Below are positions 1 to 12,663 of a stretch of DNA of 64,000 nt, piece after piece. The translations under genes and the position numbers were made by a program. The DNA lies in NCBI GenBank assembly GCA_009746045.1, contig RPFO01000629.1:414301-478300 (forward strand), written 5' to 3'. The stretch is from Mesostigma viride (lineage: Eukaryota > Streptophyta > Mesostigmatophyceae > Mesostigmatales > Mesostigmataceae). The notes under the pieces were generated by a model. The model had not been told where the DNA came from and searched no databases. It was given only the letters and a program-made list of their open reading frames with translations. Every line of letters starts with the position of its first letter. The first letter of the stretch is position 1.

Positions 1-604
1 TTTCCATGGCCTCTTCATGGGGGTGGTGGCGAACATGTGCCACGGCTGTACAACTAGTCAATAAGTACTTTTTTGCTGGACACATGCCAGCTACCCTGGT
101 CGGACTCCATTGTCGTGACTGGCACAGCCCTGAGTGCTGTGGGAGAGTAAGCACCTGTGCCAGGTGGGGAGCATACGACAAGGTGGCCATCCCTCGAGTC
201 GCGGTTAGCGCTGGTGAAGATGCCACGCAACACCCTCCCCTGCCTTTCCCCCGCGTTGTATTGGCTCGAAACTTCTTGAGTCTTATCCCTGGAGGCTGCC
301 CCTCATTACATGTCATGCTAGCTAGCAATGGCTCGTCACATGAATGTGCTCTTCACGTCAGCTTGTCCCTAGCAATGACACTGCCCCACGTCCATTCTCA
401 TCTTAGTGATAGCATCTGGTGAGTCCTCTACGTGAGCAGTTCCCCACGCACGCGGCCGCCTGCACGGTGGTCACAAGTTTCCCTTCCCAAGCCCACCCGG
501 CCGCCTGCACCATCTGCCAGGTGCACGGGAATGCCTTGCTGACGCGGCGTATCATCGCTTGGACGCTGCCCCTGTCTCCCCTCGGCTTGCCACGTGTGCG
601 GCAG
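1..604 (+). other. 5' flank of the lipase-GTPase gene, unresolved
   Basis: This stretch lies upstream of the first exon I can place and should belong to the same gene, because that exon starts inside a lipase domain. A possible donor (GTGAGT) lies near 419 and an acceptor ending GGCAG lies at 600-604. No lipase motif such as GHSLG could be read in any frame here. It may be mostly intron or fast-evolving coding sequence. The catalytic half of the lipase domain should lie before the window. Confidence 0.35.
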
Positions 605-3600
605 GTACGTGCACGGCCAGGGCTGGCAGCATTACTTCCGGTCCTACGCGCTCCGCGATGATGTCATCCCACGCCTGCTTACGCTCGCCCAGCTCCAGGG
701 TGCCCAGGTGCCCCTGGCCGTTCAGGACAGCACCGGCAAGGATGCGGGTGCAACAAAGGACACGGCAACAAAGGACCTGTCGGCTTCCCGCGGGGCCACC
801 CTCGTTACAGTGCCGTCGCCAGCAGCAGTTGTGCCGGTCAGCAGTACAGCTAGTGCCCTGCCAGCAAGCGATGCAACTAGTGCTGCCATGCCAGTAACCG
901 GGGCCAGTAGTGCCATGCTCAGCACGCTAGGCGACAAACCTGCCTCCTCATGGTTGACAGGCGATCGGATGCCGGGCCAGACCAGTGAGGGCGTAAGCAG
1001 TGATGACAACCGGGGCAAGAGCAGCCCGTCAGATGCATCTCTGACGCCAGACGCAGAACCGGAGCCAGCGGTGGGCGAGGTCAAGGAGGGCGCGGCACCC
1101 ACTAGAGGATTTGTGCCGGATGGCAGGGCCCCCCCTTCAAGTACCGCAGCACCTGGCAATGGTTTGCCCCCATCTGCCCCGCTGGTCGCGGGCGTGTCGG
1201 CATCGTCTCGCTTGTGGGCATCGGACCGTCTCGCCACTGTGGCGGCGCGATGGCGCCTGCCACGCCTGGCCGCCCTCACCGGGACATCCCCCACCATCCC
1301 CGCAACTCTGGCACCCTCCACAGCAGGCAGCGGTGACACTTGGACACCGCCTCCACCCACCCACAGCGGCCAAGCCGCCCCAAAGTCTTCGAATGGAGGG
1401 GAGCCGGCCGAAGGGGTCTCCTCCATGTTGCCTGGACAGGCTGGCGTGCCCCGACCCGCCCACGCGACATCCCTGGGTGTCCTCGATGCCGCCCTGAACC
1501 GAGAGGATCGTACCGCAACAGCAGCTACCACACCACCACCCGCCACAGCGGTTGCCGGCATGGTGGCGCCGCCGCCGGTACGCCGGCTTCCTTTTGGCGC
1601 GTGGCTCAACGTGTTGCGAGCACCCTCGTACATCCCCCTGGGGAAGGTGCGTGCGTGCAGGACACATGGAAGCACCGCGCGTGCGGAACATGGCCTCGTT
1701 TTTGCTCTGTTTGGTGGTGCGCTTTCTCCCGTTATTTAACACCTGAGCTTGTCGTTCATCTTCATCACGGCCAGGGCATGCATTGTGGTTATTCGTCGTT
1801 GTCTCAAAATTATGGCATCGTTGCACAGACCCTGGTGCGCCCACATGACCCTGACATCGCTCATCCCGGTGTCCCCTCCACACACACATTCACACATATG
1901 CATGTTTCGTCGTCATGATGCCCGCCCCCCCTGCCGTCTCCCTCCCCCAGCTGCTGTACATTGACGGCGGCCAGATAAAGCCGTCGACCGCGCTGGAAGA
2001 GACGCGCATACTCACGCAGGTGGGCTGGAATGGGATTGGGCAGGATGGGGGGGGAGGAAGAGGGAGATGGAAAAGAATAGTGTAAACGCTTGATGGAGAA
2101 ATACGGAAAGTGGCGTTTGAAATGTCACAAAAGACGGCGGAATGGGATGCTGATGGAGGTGGAAAGCGCCACACTTTGCGTATGGCAACACTCCTGTTGA
2201 GAATCTCATTATCACTATAGATCTTGGTTTCTGTGCGGCCGATGCCAGGCAGGTCAGCATCAGACACGTTGCCGCCAGACATTTCGTTGCAAACAGGCGC
2301 AGACACCCTTGCTGGGCTCTCCCGAATCTTGCTGCAGTCTTTGCCTTCCCATGTGACCATGCCATGGTCACAAAAATGGCGGCCTGCTTGTGCAGACAAA
2401 TATGGAAGGGTATGTGTGGAACGCGACCACGTTGTACTAGTATTTTCTGCTGGCGTCTGTGTGCGTCATCCCTGAGAGCTCATTGTTGCTGGTGCTGTCG
2501 ACACCTGGCAAGCGCCATTGTGCAGCAACCGTTAACTTGCCTTGTCCCCCGCCTGCGGCGCTTAGCTTCTTTTCCGCCCCCTGTGTGTGGCGCCTGTCTT
2601 GTCTCACCCCCCATGTTAGCAGATGATGGCCGTGTGGAGCGAGCTGAGGGGCCGATTCGACTCCCACCGCATGCTCTCCTACCGCAATGCGCTGCGCACG
2701 TGAGTGGCGCGGACCGGGCCGGTCATGCCTGTCCGTTTTCGGCGCATTTGAGTGTCATGGACTGGACCAGCCGAGCCTGCCTGTGTGGCACGCAGCCTTG
2801 GCACGCAGCCTTGCCCATGTCCTGGTCTCCTGGGATAGTCCATCTCCTTCTCTTTGATGCCCCGCTTCCTATCCGTTTTTGCCCCCTCGCCTCCTCTCCT
2901 GGCTCGTGGCCCGCAGTGTTTGCTCTGACGTCATCGCCCAGCTGGCTCCCCCGGACGCTGCCAACGCCGCAGCTGCCTCGGAAGCGCTGGCATCCGCCAC
3001 TGATGACGAAGGCCTCCCGCTGTCCCTGGAGGCAGGCCTCGGCCAGGGCACCCTGGGGGACCTCCAGGCCAGCCGCATCAAGTGGGCCTGTGTGGCGCCC
3101 CCTCTGGTGCTCCTGGCTGCTTACGCCGTCTTCCCCGCCGAGTATTTGGCGGATGCCAGCAACCAAAAGGGCGTTGGGAAGCGGGCGTCGACCCAAATCA
3201 GGCGCGTGGAGGTGGCACCGCGTTGGGCCCCTGTCTCCACAGGGTCCCTGCTGACAGGCGGCTCCCGGCCTCAACCAAAAGGAGTGCCAGAGCACTTGGC
3301 ACCGTTACCACCCACCATGTCGGGCACCAGTACAACGGCCATAGCCCCGCAGCCTGCTGTGTCCGGCTGGAGACGCGTACTGCCCTTGGGGGGCGTTAAG
3401 GACGCTGTGCCCATTGGTGGGGGCGGTGATGGCGGCAATGCTAACATGGTGGTGGCCAAGCCGCGCACCCGTGTGGTGCGACTGCTCGTCCTGGGCGTCA
3501 ACCTGCACACGTGTGGAAGTGTGGTGGTGGACCTTGCTGGCAGACGGTACGCAGGTTCACCAGAGTGTTGTGTGCTTTAGGCTAGTGCTGACAGGTGGCA

Positions 3601-6600
3601 CATGATGATAGCCATGGTAGTTGGCTGCTAACCCCGCCCGCTTGCGATTAGAGTGGAGACAGACACAACATGCGTATGGAGGGCAAATGACGGATCCCTG
3701 AGAATTATGACACTGGGGGCATATTTTGTCAGTGTGCGTGCGCCGGCTGTGTCTTTCATCTACCTGTGTGAAATCATGTCAGAGATTCTTGAGATTCTTA
3801 AGATTTTTGGCTGGCGACGCATGCCCCGCATAGCGACCTCGCTCTCATCAGTACCCTCCTTTACTTTGTAACTCGACACGTTGCCCCTGCCCTCACAGCC
3901 CACGAAGACGACCCACATATTGTGCACTTGCCCTGGCATCCGGCGGCTCGTGCTCTCCCCGACGTATCTGTGCCAGAAGCCCGTCATGCACTTCCCTAGC
4001 CTGACCATGGACCGTTTTCGTCCATCGCTGCAGGATGTCTCCCATCAGTTGGGCTGGCTCCCGACCTCGCCCCGTGTTGCGAATTCGGCAGTATGGATAC
4101 AGGGCAGTTTGGATACCGAGTGGACGGTCAGATGGTGTACCTTCCTGTAACCTTTGCTGAGACAGCTTTTTAACATGAACACATTCAAGGCCAACAATCC
4201 ACCTCGATCGTGCATTCCTGTCTCTGGCCCAGCCTGCTCCGTGTCCCCGGTCATTCATGTATTTGCTCATTCATGTACCCATTCCTTAACCTCTTGAGTT
4301 ATCCTATCCGTGCATCCCTGATTCTGCCCCGTGTTCTGCCCCTCCCCTTTGTGGTGGTGGTGTACATCGTTCTTTTTGCTGATGGTGCTCTCCTTCGTTG
4401 CGCTTCTGTTTCTGCTGCTACCAGCTACCTGGCCACGTTGGAAGTTCCTGCGAGCGAGCCCCCTGTGTTCATGTGTCCGCCCCATCCGCGTGCCAGCAGT
4501 TCATCCCCTACTGGTGCGATGGATCAATCCAGTCAGCTACAGCAGGCACGCTGGGTACGGCTGCGAGTAGTTATCGAGCTGTCCCCGCCCTCAATCCCAG
4601 CTCTAGCCACCGGCACGGGGACACCTCCGCTGGCTGCTGCCACGAACCAACCCACCATCCCAAAGGCAGCAGGTGGAGCCCCATCTACCACAACAGCATC
4701 AGATGCACGCTCACAGGTGGAGGCATCAGAGCCACACGTCACGGCACTGGGAGGAACCCCACTCGCCGGCACAGATGCCACTACAGGCACAAAACCTGGC
4801 GTAACTACCAACAGCGCGGAGCCGGCCATGGCAGCGACAGCTGCTCCCTTTCCGAGTGCAATCACTGCTGTTGGCACGACCGGGCGGGAGCCGTTCTTCC
4901 CCCCGTCGCGAGAAGTCATCCCTCCCCCCCCTCCTGTGCTCGTGGCCGCGCCCACGTCCGCCAGGTGGGCGTCCCATCCGCAGCATCGTGTGTTGATGTC
5001 ACGTTCACAACAGCATGGGAAGGAGCCAGCAGTGCTTTTGAGCAACAACGCTGCGGCTATGTCTCTGAACGGCACTCCATGGGGTGCCAATGGGAGAGCA
5101 GGAAGAGAGGCTGCGGTACTGGCGGGACGTCCCCTTGCAACGCGAGCGGATACAGAGTACCTTGCCACAGAGTTTCCCCACCACCCGGGTAAACGTGAGG
5201 CACACATGCCAGCGGTGCCGCCAGCTGTAGGGAGCCTGTCTATGGCACCCACTTTGTCCTTTGGACTGTCCCGGAAAGGCAGGGGACAGCCAACGGTGGT
5301 GGCTGATGCTGACAATCGACAGTACGTGGCACTCCAGGGTGGGAGTGATGACGTGGGTCCCAGGGAAGAAGACGGGGAGGAGGCCTATGGGGAAGAGGGT
5401 GACGGCAGCCAGCCGACCCGGGGTGTGGAGTTGTCACACCTCGACAAGGAGGGAGCTTCTCTCTTTCTGGCAGATGGCGACACTATCGCTGGCCCTGCGG
5501 GCGGATGGGGCCCGGTGCCGCCTGCCCCATGGCCCACCTCTGTCACTGCCGGCTTATCCGTCCATTTCGGGAACGATTTTGAGACGGCGGCGATCGGCGT
5601 GCCGGTGCGGCGGTGGGTGGTGGCGGCGATAGGGCTTGAGGTGAGGGAAGAGATGCCGTTTTCCGTTGAAGCAAGCTGCTGGGAGTTGCAAATGTGCCGT
5701 GTGCGTGCCACTATCTTTTCGGCAGAGATTTGTTTGTATGGCAAGCGTCCGTGTCAAAGTGTTCGCCACATGTCAGCAGATGTTGTTTCCATGTGCCAAG
5801 CCTGACATTCCGATCACCACCCGGATTCGTCGGTTGTCAACGTCATCCTTCATTTGACTATGTCGCCTCAGGGCGCGGGCAAGACACGGCTGGTCATGGC
5901 GCTAGCATCTGCCACCTCGCCTCTTCCCAGCCAGCCACCACCAACATCACCAGCGTATGTGGCAGCAGCCCCGAATCTGGCGTATCGCTTCCTGGGTGCC
6001 CAAGTGTTGCCCCCTCGCCCCAGAGCGGTCACCAGGGTGTTCCATGGTGCGGACGAGGTCACCTACCTGGACTGCATCGGCGTGCCGGAGCGGGTGCGTG
6101 TGCATCTATTCGGGATAAGCAAGTGCAGCCGCCCACCTATCACACACGCATGTCGTGGCAATTGGCCTCACATGGCCAGCTTTGTGGGCACCTTCCCCTA
6201 CCCATCCACCCAACACTTTTGTGGGCACCTTCCCCTACCCATCCACCCAACACTTTTGTGGGCACCTTCCCCTACCCATCCACCCAACACTTTTGTGGGC
6301 ACCTTCCCCTACCCATCCACCCAACACTTTTGTGGGCACCTTCCCCTACCCATCCACCCAACACTTTTGTGGGCACCTTCCCCTACCCATCCACCCAACA
6401 CTTTTGTGGGCACCTTCCCCTACCCATCCACCCAACACTTTTGTGGGCACCTTCCCCTACCCATCCACCCAACACTTTTGTGGGCACCTTCCCCTACCCA
6501 TCCACCCAACACTTTTGTGGGCACCTTCCCCTACCCATCCACCCAACACTTTTGTGGGCACCTTCCCCTACCCATCCACCCAACACTTTTGTGGGCACCT

Positions 6601-9600
6601 TCCCCTACCCATCCACCCAACACTTTTGTGGGCACCTTCCCCTACCCATCCACCCAACACTTTTGTGGGCACCTTCCCCTACCCATCCACCCAACACTTT
6701 TGTGGGCACCTTTACCCTACCCATCCACCCAACACTTTTGTGGGCACCTTCCCCTACCCATCCACCCAACACTTTTGTGGGGGCCTTCCCCTACCCATCC
6801 ACCCAACACTTTTGTGGGCACCTTCCCCTACCCATCCACCCAACACTTTTGTGGGCACCTTCCCCTACCCATCCACCCAACACTTTTGTGGGCACCTTCC
6901 CCTACCCATCCACCCAACACTTTTGTGGGCACCTTCCCCTACCCATCCACCCAACACTTTTTGTGGGCACCTTCCCCTACCCATCCACCCAACACTTTTG
7001 TGGGCACCTTCCCCTACCCATCCACCCAACACTTTTGTGGGCACCTTCCCCTACCCATCCACCCAACTCTTTTGTGGGCACCTTCCCCTACCCATCCACC
7101 CAACACTTTTGTGGGCACCTTCCCCTACCCATCCACCCAACACTTTTGTGGGCACCTTCCCCTACCCATCCACCCAACACTTTTGTGGGCACCTTCCCCT
7201 ACCCATCCACCCAACACTGACACCGTGTGGCGGTGCTGCCCGCCCGTTGAGCAGCACACGGCGATCGTTCAGCAGCACACGGCAATCGTGAGCTCCCAGA
7301 GGTCTTGGGGAGAGGGCGAATGACAGGAATGGGGAGGACCAGGAGGTGTGCCACCACCACCAAATGCGGGGTGGTTAGGGGGTTGATAATGCCAGTCTGG
7401 GGTATACTAAGTTACAAGGGTTGGTAGGGGAGCAAGGGCAGGACAAATACGGCAGGACGGCTAAGGATCCCACGGGGAGAGATGACGTAGAGATTTGACA
7501 GCAATGGAGAGGAATGAGGGGAGAGGGATGGAAGGGGGGCGGAGGTTTATGCAGGGAGGGGGGGGATGCAGGGAGTTTGGGGTGACGACGGAACGATGGG
7601 CCGCTAGTTTTGGTCATGGTCAGCTGACTGATGGACTTAATCTGCACAGCAGATGCCCAGTGGATGCAGTCTTGGAATTTTCCCCCCAATGTTTGTCATA
7701 TTGGACTCTTGTCTGTCGTTTTTGTCGTCTAGACCAGGTCTGTTGGTGAAGAAAGCACCACTAATTGGTGTATTTGTGGTTACTTATGTTCGATGTTACA
7801 AAGTTGACAGTCCAGTATCTACTATGACTGCTGCTAATGCCTATTCGTGAGTCCACGTACACGTGGCCGCTAACCTTGCAGAATCCTGTGGAGGCAATGG
7901 ACCTCTTGGCCCGGGAGCTCCTGCCGGGATTGCCGGGAGGTGGGGGTACCCAAAGCCAGACATCGGCGGGCGTACCGCAGGGCGCGTCAAGCGTGACATC
8001 TGCCAGTGTCATGGGCCGGGCGTTCCTGCACCCAGACATAGTCATCATTTGCCACAACCTTGCGCACCACCGGGTAGGTAGCCGTGCTGGACAAGCCTTT
8101 GTTGCTTCCCCCCTTTTCTCCCATCCCTGCGTAGCCAGTACTGCGGATTCTGTTTCTCCCTTGTAAAGGATGAGGTGTTACACCGGTTGCCTGCTCTATC
8201 GCAATATTATGATCTGGTCACAACTGGCACTGCCTGTCACGGTTCATCCCCTTTTATAGAAGCATGTTGGGCACTCAATTGCGGGGCGAAGGGGCTCATC
8301 TGCATCTCTCGCCCTTGCCCACCCCCGTTGCCAACTCCCCACATTCCCAGGTGAGGGAATATCCTGCGGCCACTGAGGCCTGGCCCAGCAGAAGCACGTA
8401 CGCGTACAGTGGCGCAAAACACTTGCGGCGCCCGTCGCTGCCCGTGCTGCTGCCGCTGCTGCTCAAGGTGGGTGCTTGTGGGAAATACCGGACCATAAGA
8501 AAATAATTTGAAGGGGATCTTTTGGTGAAGTCCATTCGAAATATAAGCTCTCATAATACCTGCAGTTAATTCCGGTCTAAGATCAAAGGGGGCCAGAGGG
8601 GGTATGCTATGGAGCCAGGTGTTGTCTTTGTTGAGAATGCACCCAAGAACAACCCAGGCCATCACCCAACATGCATCCAACCACCCACAACCACCCAACA
8701 ACCGCCCAACAACCAACCAACAGGTAACCAACCACCTCTCAAGGGCACCATGGAGGTGTGGTTAGGATGCTTTTGCTGACCTGTGCGATGAACCCTTCTG
8801 TGCTGTGCCATCACACTGCACAGATCAAGCAAGCGGGCGTGCCGATGGTGCTGGCCATCACCAACAAGTATGCTGTCTCCGCGGACAAGAGGGCCTACGC
8901 CATTGCCTCGGTGAGCAGCTGTGGTTTCGTTCATCCACATGGTGCCGGATAACTCTCTGCTCCTTGCATTGCATCCAGAGGTGTGTGCTTTTCTGTTTGC
9001 GCTGAAGCGTGCTTTCTTATAACTGATCTCTTGCGGGAAAATCAGCTGCGGATCAAGGTTAAAATAGAGCCCATCGGAATCACCGACTTAGACCGCCAAC
9101 CCGCCTAATGCACTGACCTAAACCGGCGTCGCGCCACGATTACGTACGACGTCCCTAGATGGACTGCCCTCAATTTCACACAAATCAGAAATTAGTCAGA
9201 CCAGTTCAGATCGGTTGTTCGTGGTCAGTTGGCGCTACGTACGCAGCGCCAAGGCGTGATTCTGCCGCGCCGCGCGAGATCTAAGCACTTTTCTTCGTAC
9301 CCACCCGTTCGTATTCACCGTAAGTCAGTTCCTACGTAGGGGTCACCAGAAGGGGCGCCGCGCGACAGAACCGGCCACGAACTCTGCCTTGATTTCAGTC
9401 GGAGCCCGTTTAGGTCGGAGTGCCGAAGTCGGGGGAAGGGCTCTATTTATTTTCCCCTTGTGTATTCCTTGTAAGGCTGGCCTGGTCAGGTCATCCCCTT
9501 CCTTTGCTAACCGCAGTCCAGCCTGCACGACACTTTCCAAACAAACAGCAGACCGCCACGTACTTGCCGCCATGTGGTGTCATGTAGAAGAAACTCTCCT

Positions 9601-11147
9601 ACACATGGTTCTCATGCTACCCCTGGGCGACCAAGCGTGTGCAGTCCACGACACTGCATCAATGGCCTTGGAATGTCCGCCTTCCTGTGGTCGTTGTCAC
9701 AGGGGCACTGCTTGGAGCGTGCACGCTAGTCATGAGCATTTTTGTCCCTGATGCCCATGTGCTTCCTCCAAGCTCTCTTGCAGCAATGTGCGGGCGTTTC
9801 TTAGAAATCATCCTAGCATCCGTGCACCTCCTGACTACGCCTATCCTTGAGGCCTTGTCTCCTTCCCCGTGTCCTTTCTCCCTCCCATCGCAGGTGGTGA
9901 AAGCGTACCGAGGCCTTGCGTCATCGTTTGTCGTCAACTCGGAGCCGTTTGTGCTGCGTGCCGCCACTTCTGGCGCCACTTCCGGTGACAACAGCAGCAG
10001 CCAGCAAGCAAGCATGCAGCACGGCAGTGCACTGGGCCCCAAAGGCGGCTCCTTGGGGATGCCACTGCCAGTAGATACGTCGCTGGCACCTCCAGCACCT
10101 CCAGCACCTCCAGCACCTCCAGCACCTGGCACTAACCAGCCAGGGGCTACTCGAGATGGCACCCCTGCTACCAACACCGGAGCTATTGCCACCCATATCG
10201 CGCCGAAACCTTCAGGCGTCAGCGTGACCGCAAAACCAGCACAGGCGGGGGCGGTGACGGCAGCCAGCGGAGCGTCTTGGTGGCTGAGAGGCCGGGGGGC
10301 AGGGGCGGTCGCTGTGGCAGCCACATCACTCCCCGCCATCGTGATGGGGGAGGAGGGCGTGGAGGAGCTGCGGGGGAGGATCCACACGGTGCTGGCGCAG
10401 AGGGAGGCTGAGGTAGGCGGGTGGGGGGTGGGGGGGGGGGGGCACATATATGCATGGGTGCTCACCGCAGTGACCACACACACGTATGCTGGCGGACGGC
10501 ACCCACATGCTCGCCCTTGCTTGCCGTTGGTGCATGGCGCTTGCCTTGCTTTGGTTGGCACATGTCGTCACTTAGCCCTGGTGCTTGCTTGCTGATGGGC
10601 CCATTGACAGATCAGATGGTTTTTTGGCGGGTGGAATAATGTGGAGGGAAGGGTTGAAACGCGAGGTAGAAGCCCCCCTCATGGATCAGGTTGTACACAT
10701 GGCCTATGCACGAGCACCTGCCAATCCCTGCTTCAGGTCCCTCCTTTGCTTCCAACCTTTGTTTGGGTGGCGATGTTTTCCGGACAGACAGGTATGATGC
10801 CCGGCTGGTCAGAATATGATGCCTTGGTTGCGCGCGGGATGAGACTTTTGAATCTGCCCACCTCGAGTGCCTGTACAACTTGTGCCGGCTCGTCTGTTGC
10901 GCTTTCATTGCAGACGTTGGAGGCCATGATGCTGGCACTCACCCAGCACCTCCAGCAAGAGGAGCCTGCAGGTGAAGCCGTGATTGACACAGATGGCAAT
11001 GGCAGCAGAGGGTGGCGAAGGCGAGACAAGATGCAGGAATGGCTCCGAAAAGCAGCTCCTCCATGGAACATCCCCGCGCGCACCGTGGGATCCGCCATAG
11101 GCACCGTGGCGGCATCTGCAATCATAGCACTCAGTAGCAAACTGTAG
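605..11147 (+). CDS. Class-3 lipase / P-loop GTPase-like fusion protein, 5'-partial
   Basis: Eleven exons keep phase: 605-1646, 1951-2019, 2623-2699, 2917-3546, 4425-5640, 5872-6093, 7882-8073, 8351-8467, 8824-8910, 9894-10412, 10914-11147. They give about 1467 aa ending in TAG. The visible N-terminus ([17 protein letters not shown]) and the later SYIPLGKLLYI and [10 protein letters not shown] segments match the C-terminal half of class-3 lipases. A Ser/Pro/Ala-rich insert of about 300 residues splits the lipase part. Joining 4425-5640 to 5872-6093 creates a canonical Walker A, GLEGAGKT. Further on, AITNKYAVS resembles the G4 base-recognition motif. A degenerate P-loop-like strand, [13 protein letters not shown], precedes these. 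The last 21 residues are hydrophobic and could be a tail anchor. The gene may couple a lipid hydrolase to a nucleotide switch on a membrane; that role is inferred. The intron interpretation is strong, the function moderate, and the exact GTPase family is not recognised. Confidence 0.72.
6181..7217. repeat. 37-bp minisatellite, about 28 copies, in an intron
   Basis: A head-to-tail array with unit AACACTTTTGTGGGCACCTT followed by CCCCTACCCATCCACCC. Copies are nearly identical, with a few single-base variants and one-base insertions. The array lies wholly in the intron between exons 5872-6093 and 7882-8073. Because 37 is not a multiple of three and the unit has no stop on the plus strand, all three forward frames stay open. 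The long Pro/His/Leu/Thr-rich readings across it are therefore artefacts. Confidence 0.95.
8640..8725. repeat. Degenerate CCAACCACC-type simple repeat in an intron
   Basis: Short imperfect repeats of CCACCCAACA and CCAACCACC lie in the intron between exons 8351-8467 and 8824-8910. They resemble low-level microsatellite drift. No function is suggested by the sequence. Confidence 0.6.
9057..9458. mobile_element. Probable MITE inside an intron
   Basis: The left end AAATAGAGCCCATCGG and the right end GGGAAGGGCTCTATTT are imperfect inverted repeats, extended inward by CCGACTTAGAC on the left and GAAGTCGG on the right. The roughly 400-bp body has no coding sequence and sits in the intron between exons 8824-8910 and 9894-10412. 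A target-site duplication could not be fixed, so the superfamily is open. It could also be an ordinary inverted repeat. Confidence 0.55.
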
Positions 11148-11321
11148 GATGCCAGGGTGCGGGACTCAAGATATTATTGCATATTCTGAAAGCCCTTGAA
11201 GTGTAGATATTCCTAGCACCTTGGTTGAGGGTATTTGGAGTAGCGGTCAGAGAGTTATGATTTTTTTCATTTTCAGGGGTATTTGTTTGCAAAAAATGGC
11301 AATACGGACTATGGGTTAAAG

Positions 11322-12323
11322 TCAGTTTTTCAGGCTTTTGGACGTGCGAGTCCCCTTAAGGAACGCCAGCTTGTCCCCCATAGACTTCAAGGTGAGAAGC
11401 ACGGGTGCCGGGCCAGCCTTACCCCGCGCGCGGGGGAGGCGGACAGCCGACATGTCCAGCTCACCAGTGAGTTGCATGGGGGCAAGAATGTCGCGCTTAA
11501 GTGCCGTGAGAAGGCTCGTCGGGGTCTCACCTGCCGGCTGGTCGAGGTGCTTGACGATGACGTTGTGGCTGCGCTTGTCGATCTCGGCCTCCTCGCGAAG
11601 GTCGAGGGCTTGTTGCTTGAGTTGTGCCGCGATGGTGGAGGTGGTGGAGGTGGTATGATGCTTAAGCAAGTCCGCCCAGGTGGAGGCAACATCACTGGCC
11701 GGGCCAGCAGGTGCCGGCTGGGCAGCGATTTCCTGCACCGCCTGGGCGGTGAGGCGGGCGGTGTCATGCAAGCTCTCAAGGGCGGTGGCGGTGGCTTGAA
11801 GGCGTTGGTCGAGGTCGAGGAGCTGGGCTTTGATGTCGGCAGTGGAGGCGGAAACGGCGGTGGAGGTGGAGGCGGCGGCGGTGGAAATGTGAGGAAGTTC
11901 AGCAGTCAGCGTGCCGCCGATTGCTGCTATGTCGGCAGCAAGGGGGGTCACGTGCTGCTGGAAGGCTTCCGTCAGGATGGAACGGAGTGTGGGGGCGGAG
12001 ATGGATGGAGCCCAGATCTCGCCATCGGAGCGCTTGAGGAGGGAATTGAGAAGGGTATGCTGGAGTTCGGGGCGGGTGGTCCCGAAAAGCAGGTGGATGT
12101 TAACCCAGCGGATGCCGTTCGGGGTGAGGAGGCGATTGGTGTCGTGGAGATGGAGGCACAGGTCGTAAAGCGAACCGTAGTCCCCGAAGAAGATGCATGT
12201 CATAGCATCGGCGTAAGAGAATGACGTAAGAGCAATTTTTGCCGGTCTCGTAACTCTTTCACCTGGTTGGACGACTTTTAACAACCGGGTCGGACAACGA
12301 CTTTTAACAACCGGGTCGGACAA
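11322..12323 (-). pseudogene. LINE ORF1-like fragment (333 aa)
   Basis: An open minus-strand frame encodes an Ala/Thr-rich helical N-terminal half, then a basic region (REEAEIDKRSHNVIVKHL) and a fold with RLPRARGKAGPAPVLLTLK. This is the RRM-like nucleic-acid-binding pattern of L1-type ORF1 proteins. It is clearly related to the ORF1 readings at 37806-38147 and 61704-62669 in this window. No reverse transcriptase or LINE tail adjoins it, and the C-terminus ends earlier than in those copies. It is a truncated copy and unlikely to be a host gene. Confidence 0.65.
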
Positions 12324-12332
12324 CGACTTTTG
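12271..12332. repeat. 26-bp tandem repeat, about 2.3 copies
   Basis: The unit ACGACTTTTAACAACCGGGT plus CGGACA repeats head to tail at the 5' end of the ORF1-like frame. It could be a remnant of a LINE 5' monomer array or a local slippage product. Confidence 0.75.
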
Positions 12333-12663
12333 AAGTTCCTTTTGAGAGATCTGTCCATTGCACTAGTCAAGTTTGATTTTGGGGTCAATCTACGAGACCC
12401 AGTTTCCTTACGTAGTGCAGGTTCTCACCCGTAGAGAGTGTTTAATTAAAATTATTGATGGACCCCGCCTTTTTCAGTCCCCCAGCCCCAGCAAGCCTCT
12501 TATTCTGATTTGGCACGCCGCAAAGGTGAAAACCATTTGCGTTCAGTGCCGGTCCGCGGAAAACGCGATCTGAAAATGATCGAATCCAGGCCGGAATCGA
12601 ACTGGGGACCTCTCGCACCAATTTTGCTGACTATAGGACGTCTCCGGATCCATACGCATCGCC

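Noticed and set aside
6181-7217. CRISPR-like array
   Set aside because: The 37-bp repeats are contiguous with no variable spacers, and the organism is a eukaryote.
5872-7323. Long Pro/His/Leu-rich proteins across 6181-7217 in three frames
   Set aside because: They arise because a stop-free 37-bp repeat cycles through all frames. A GT donor at 6094 and an AG acceptor at 7880-7881 keep phase and remove the repeat.
10080-10130. Four-fold CCAGCACCT repeat as a separate repeat element
   Set aside because: It lies in exon 9894-10412 and encodes a short Pro-Pro-Ala linker. It is ordinary coding low complexity.
12582-12662. tRNA-like sequence on the minus strand with AGTTCGATTCC
   Set aside because: Only the B-box-like core fits. 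The T stem does not pair well and no matching 5' acceptor strand or A box was found. It could be an old SINE remnant.
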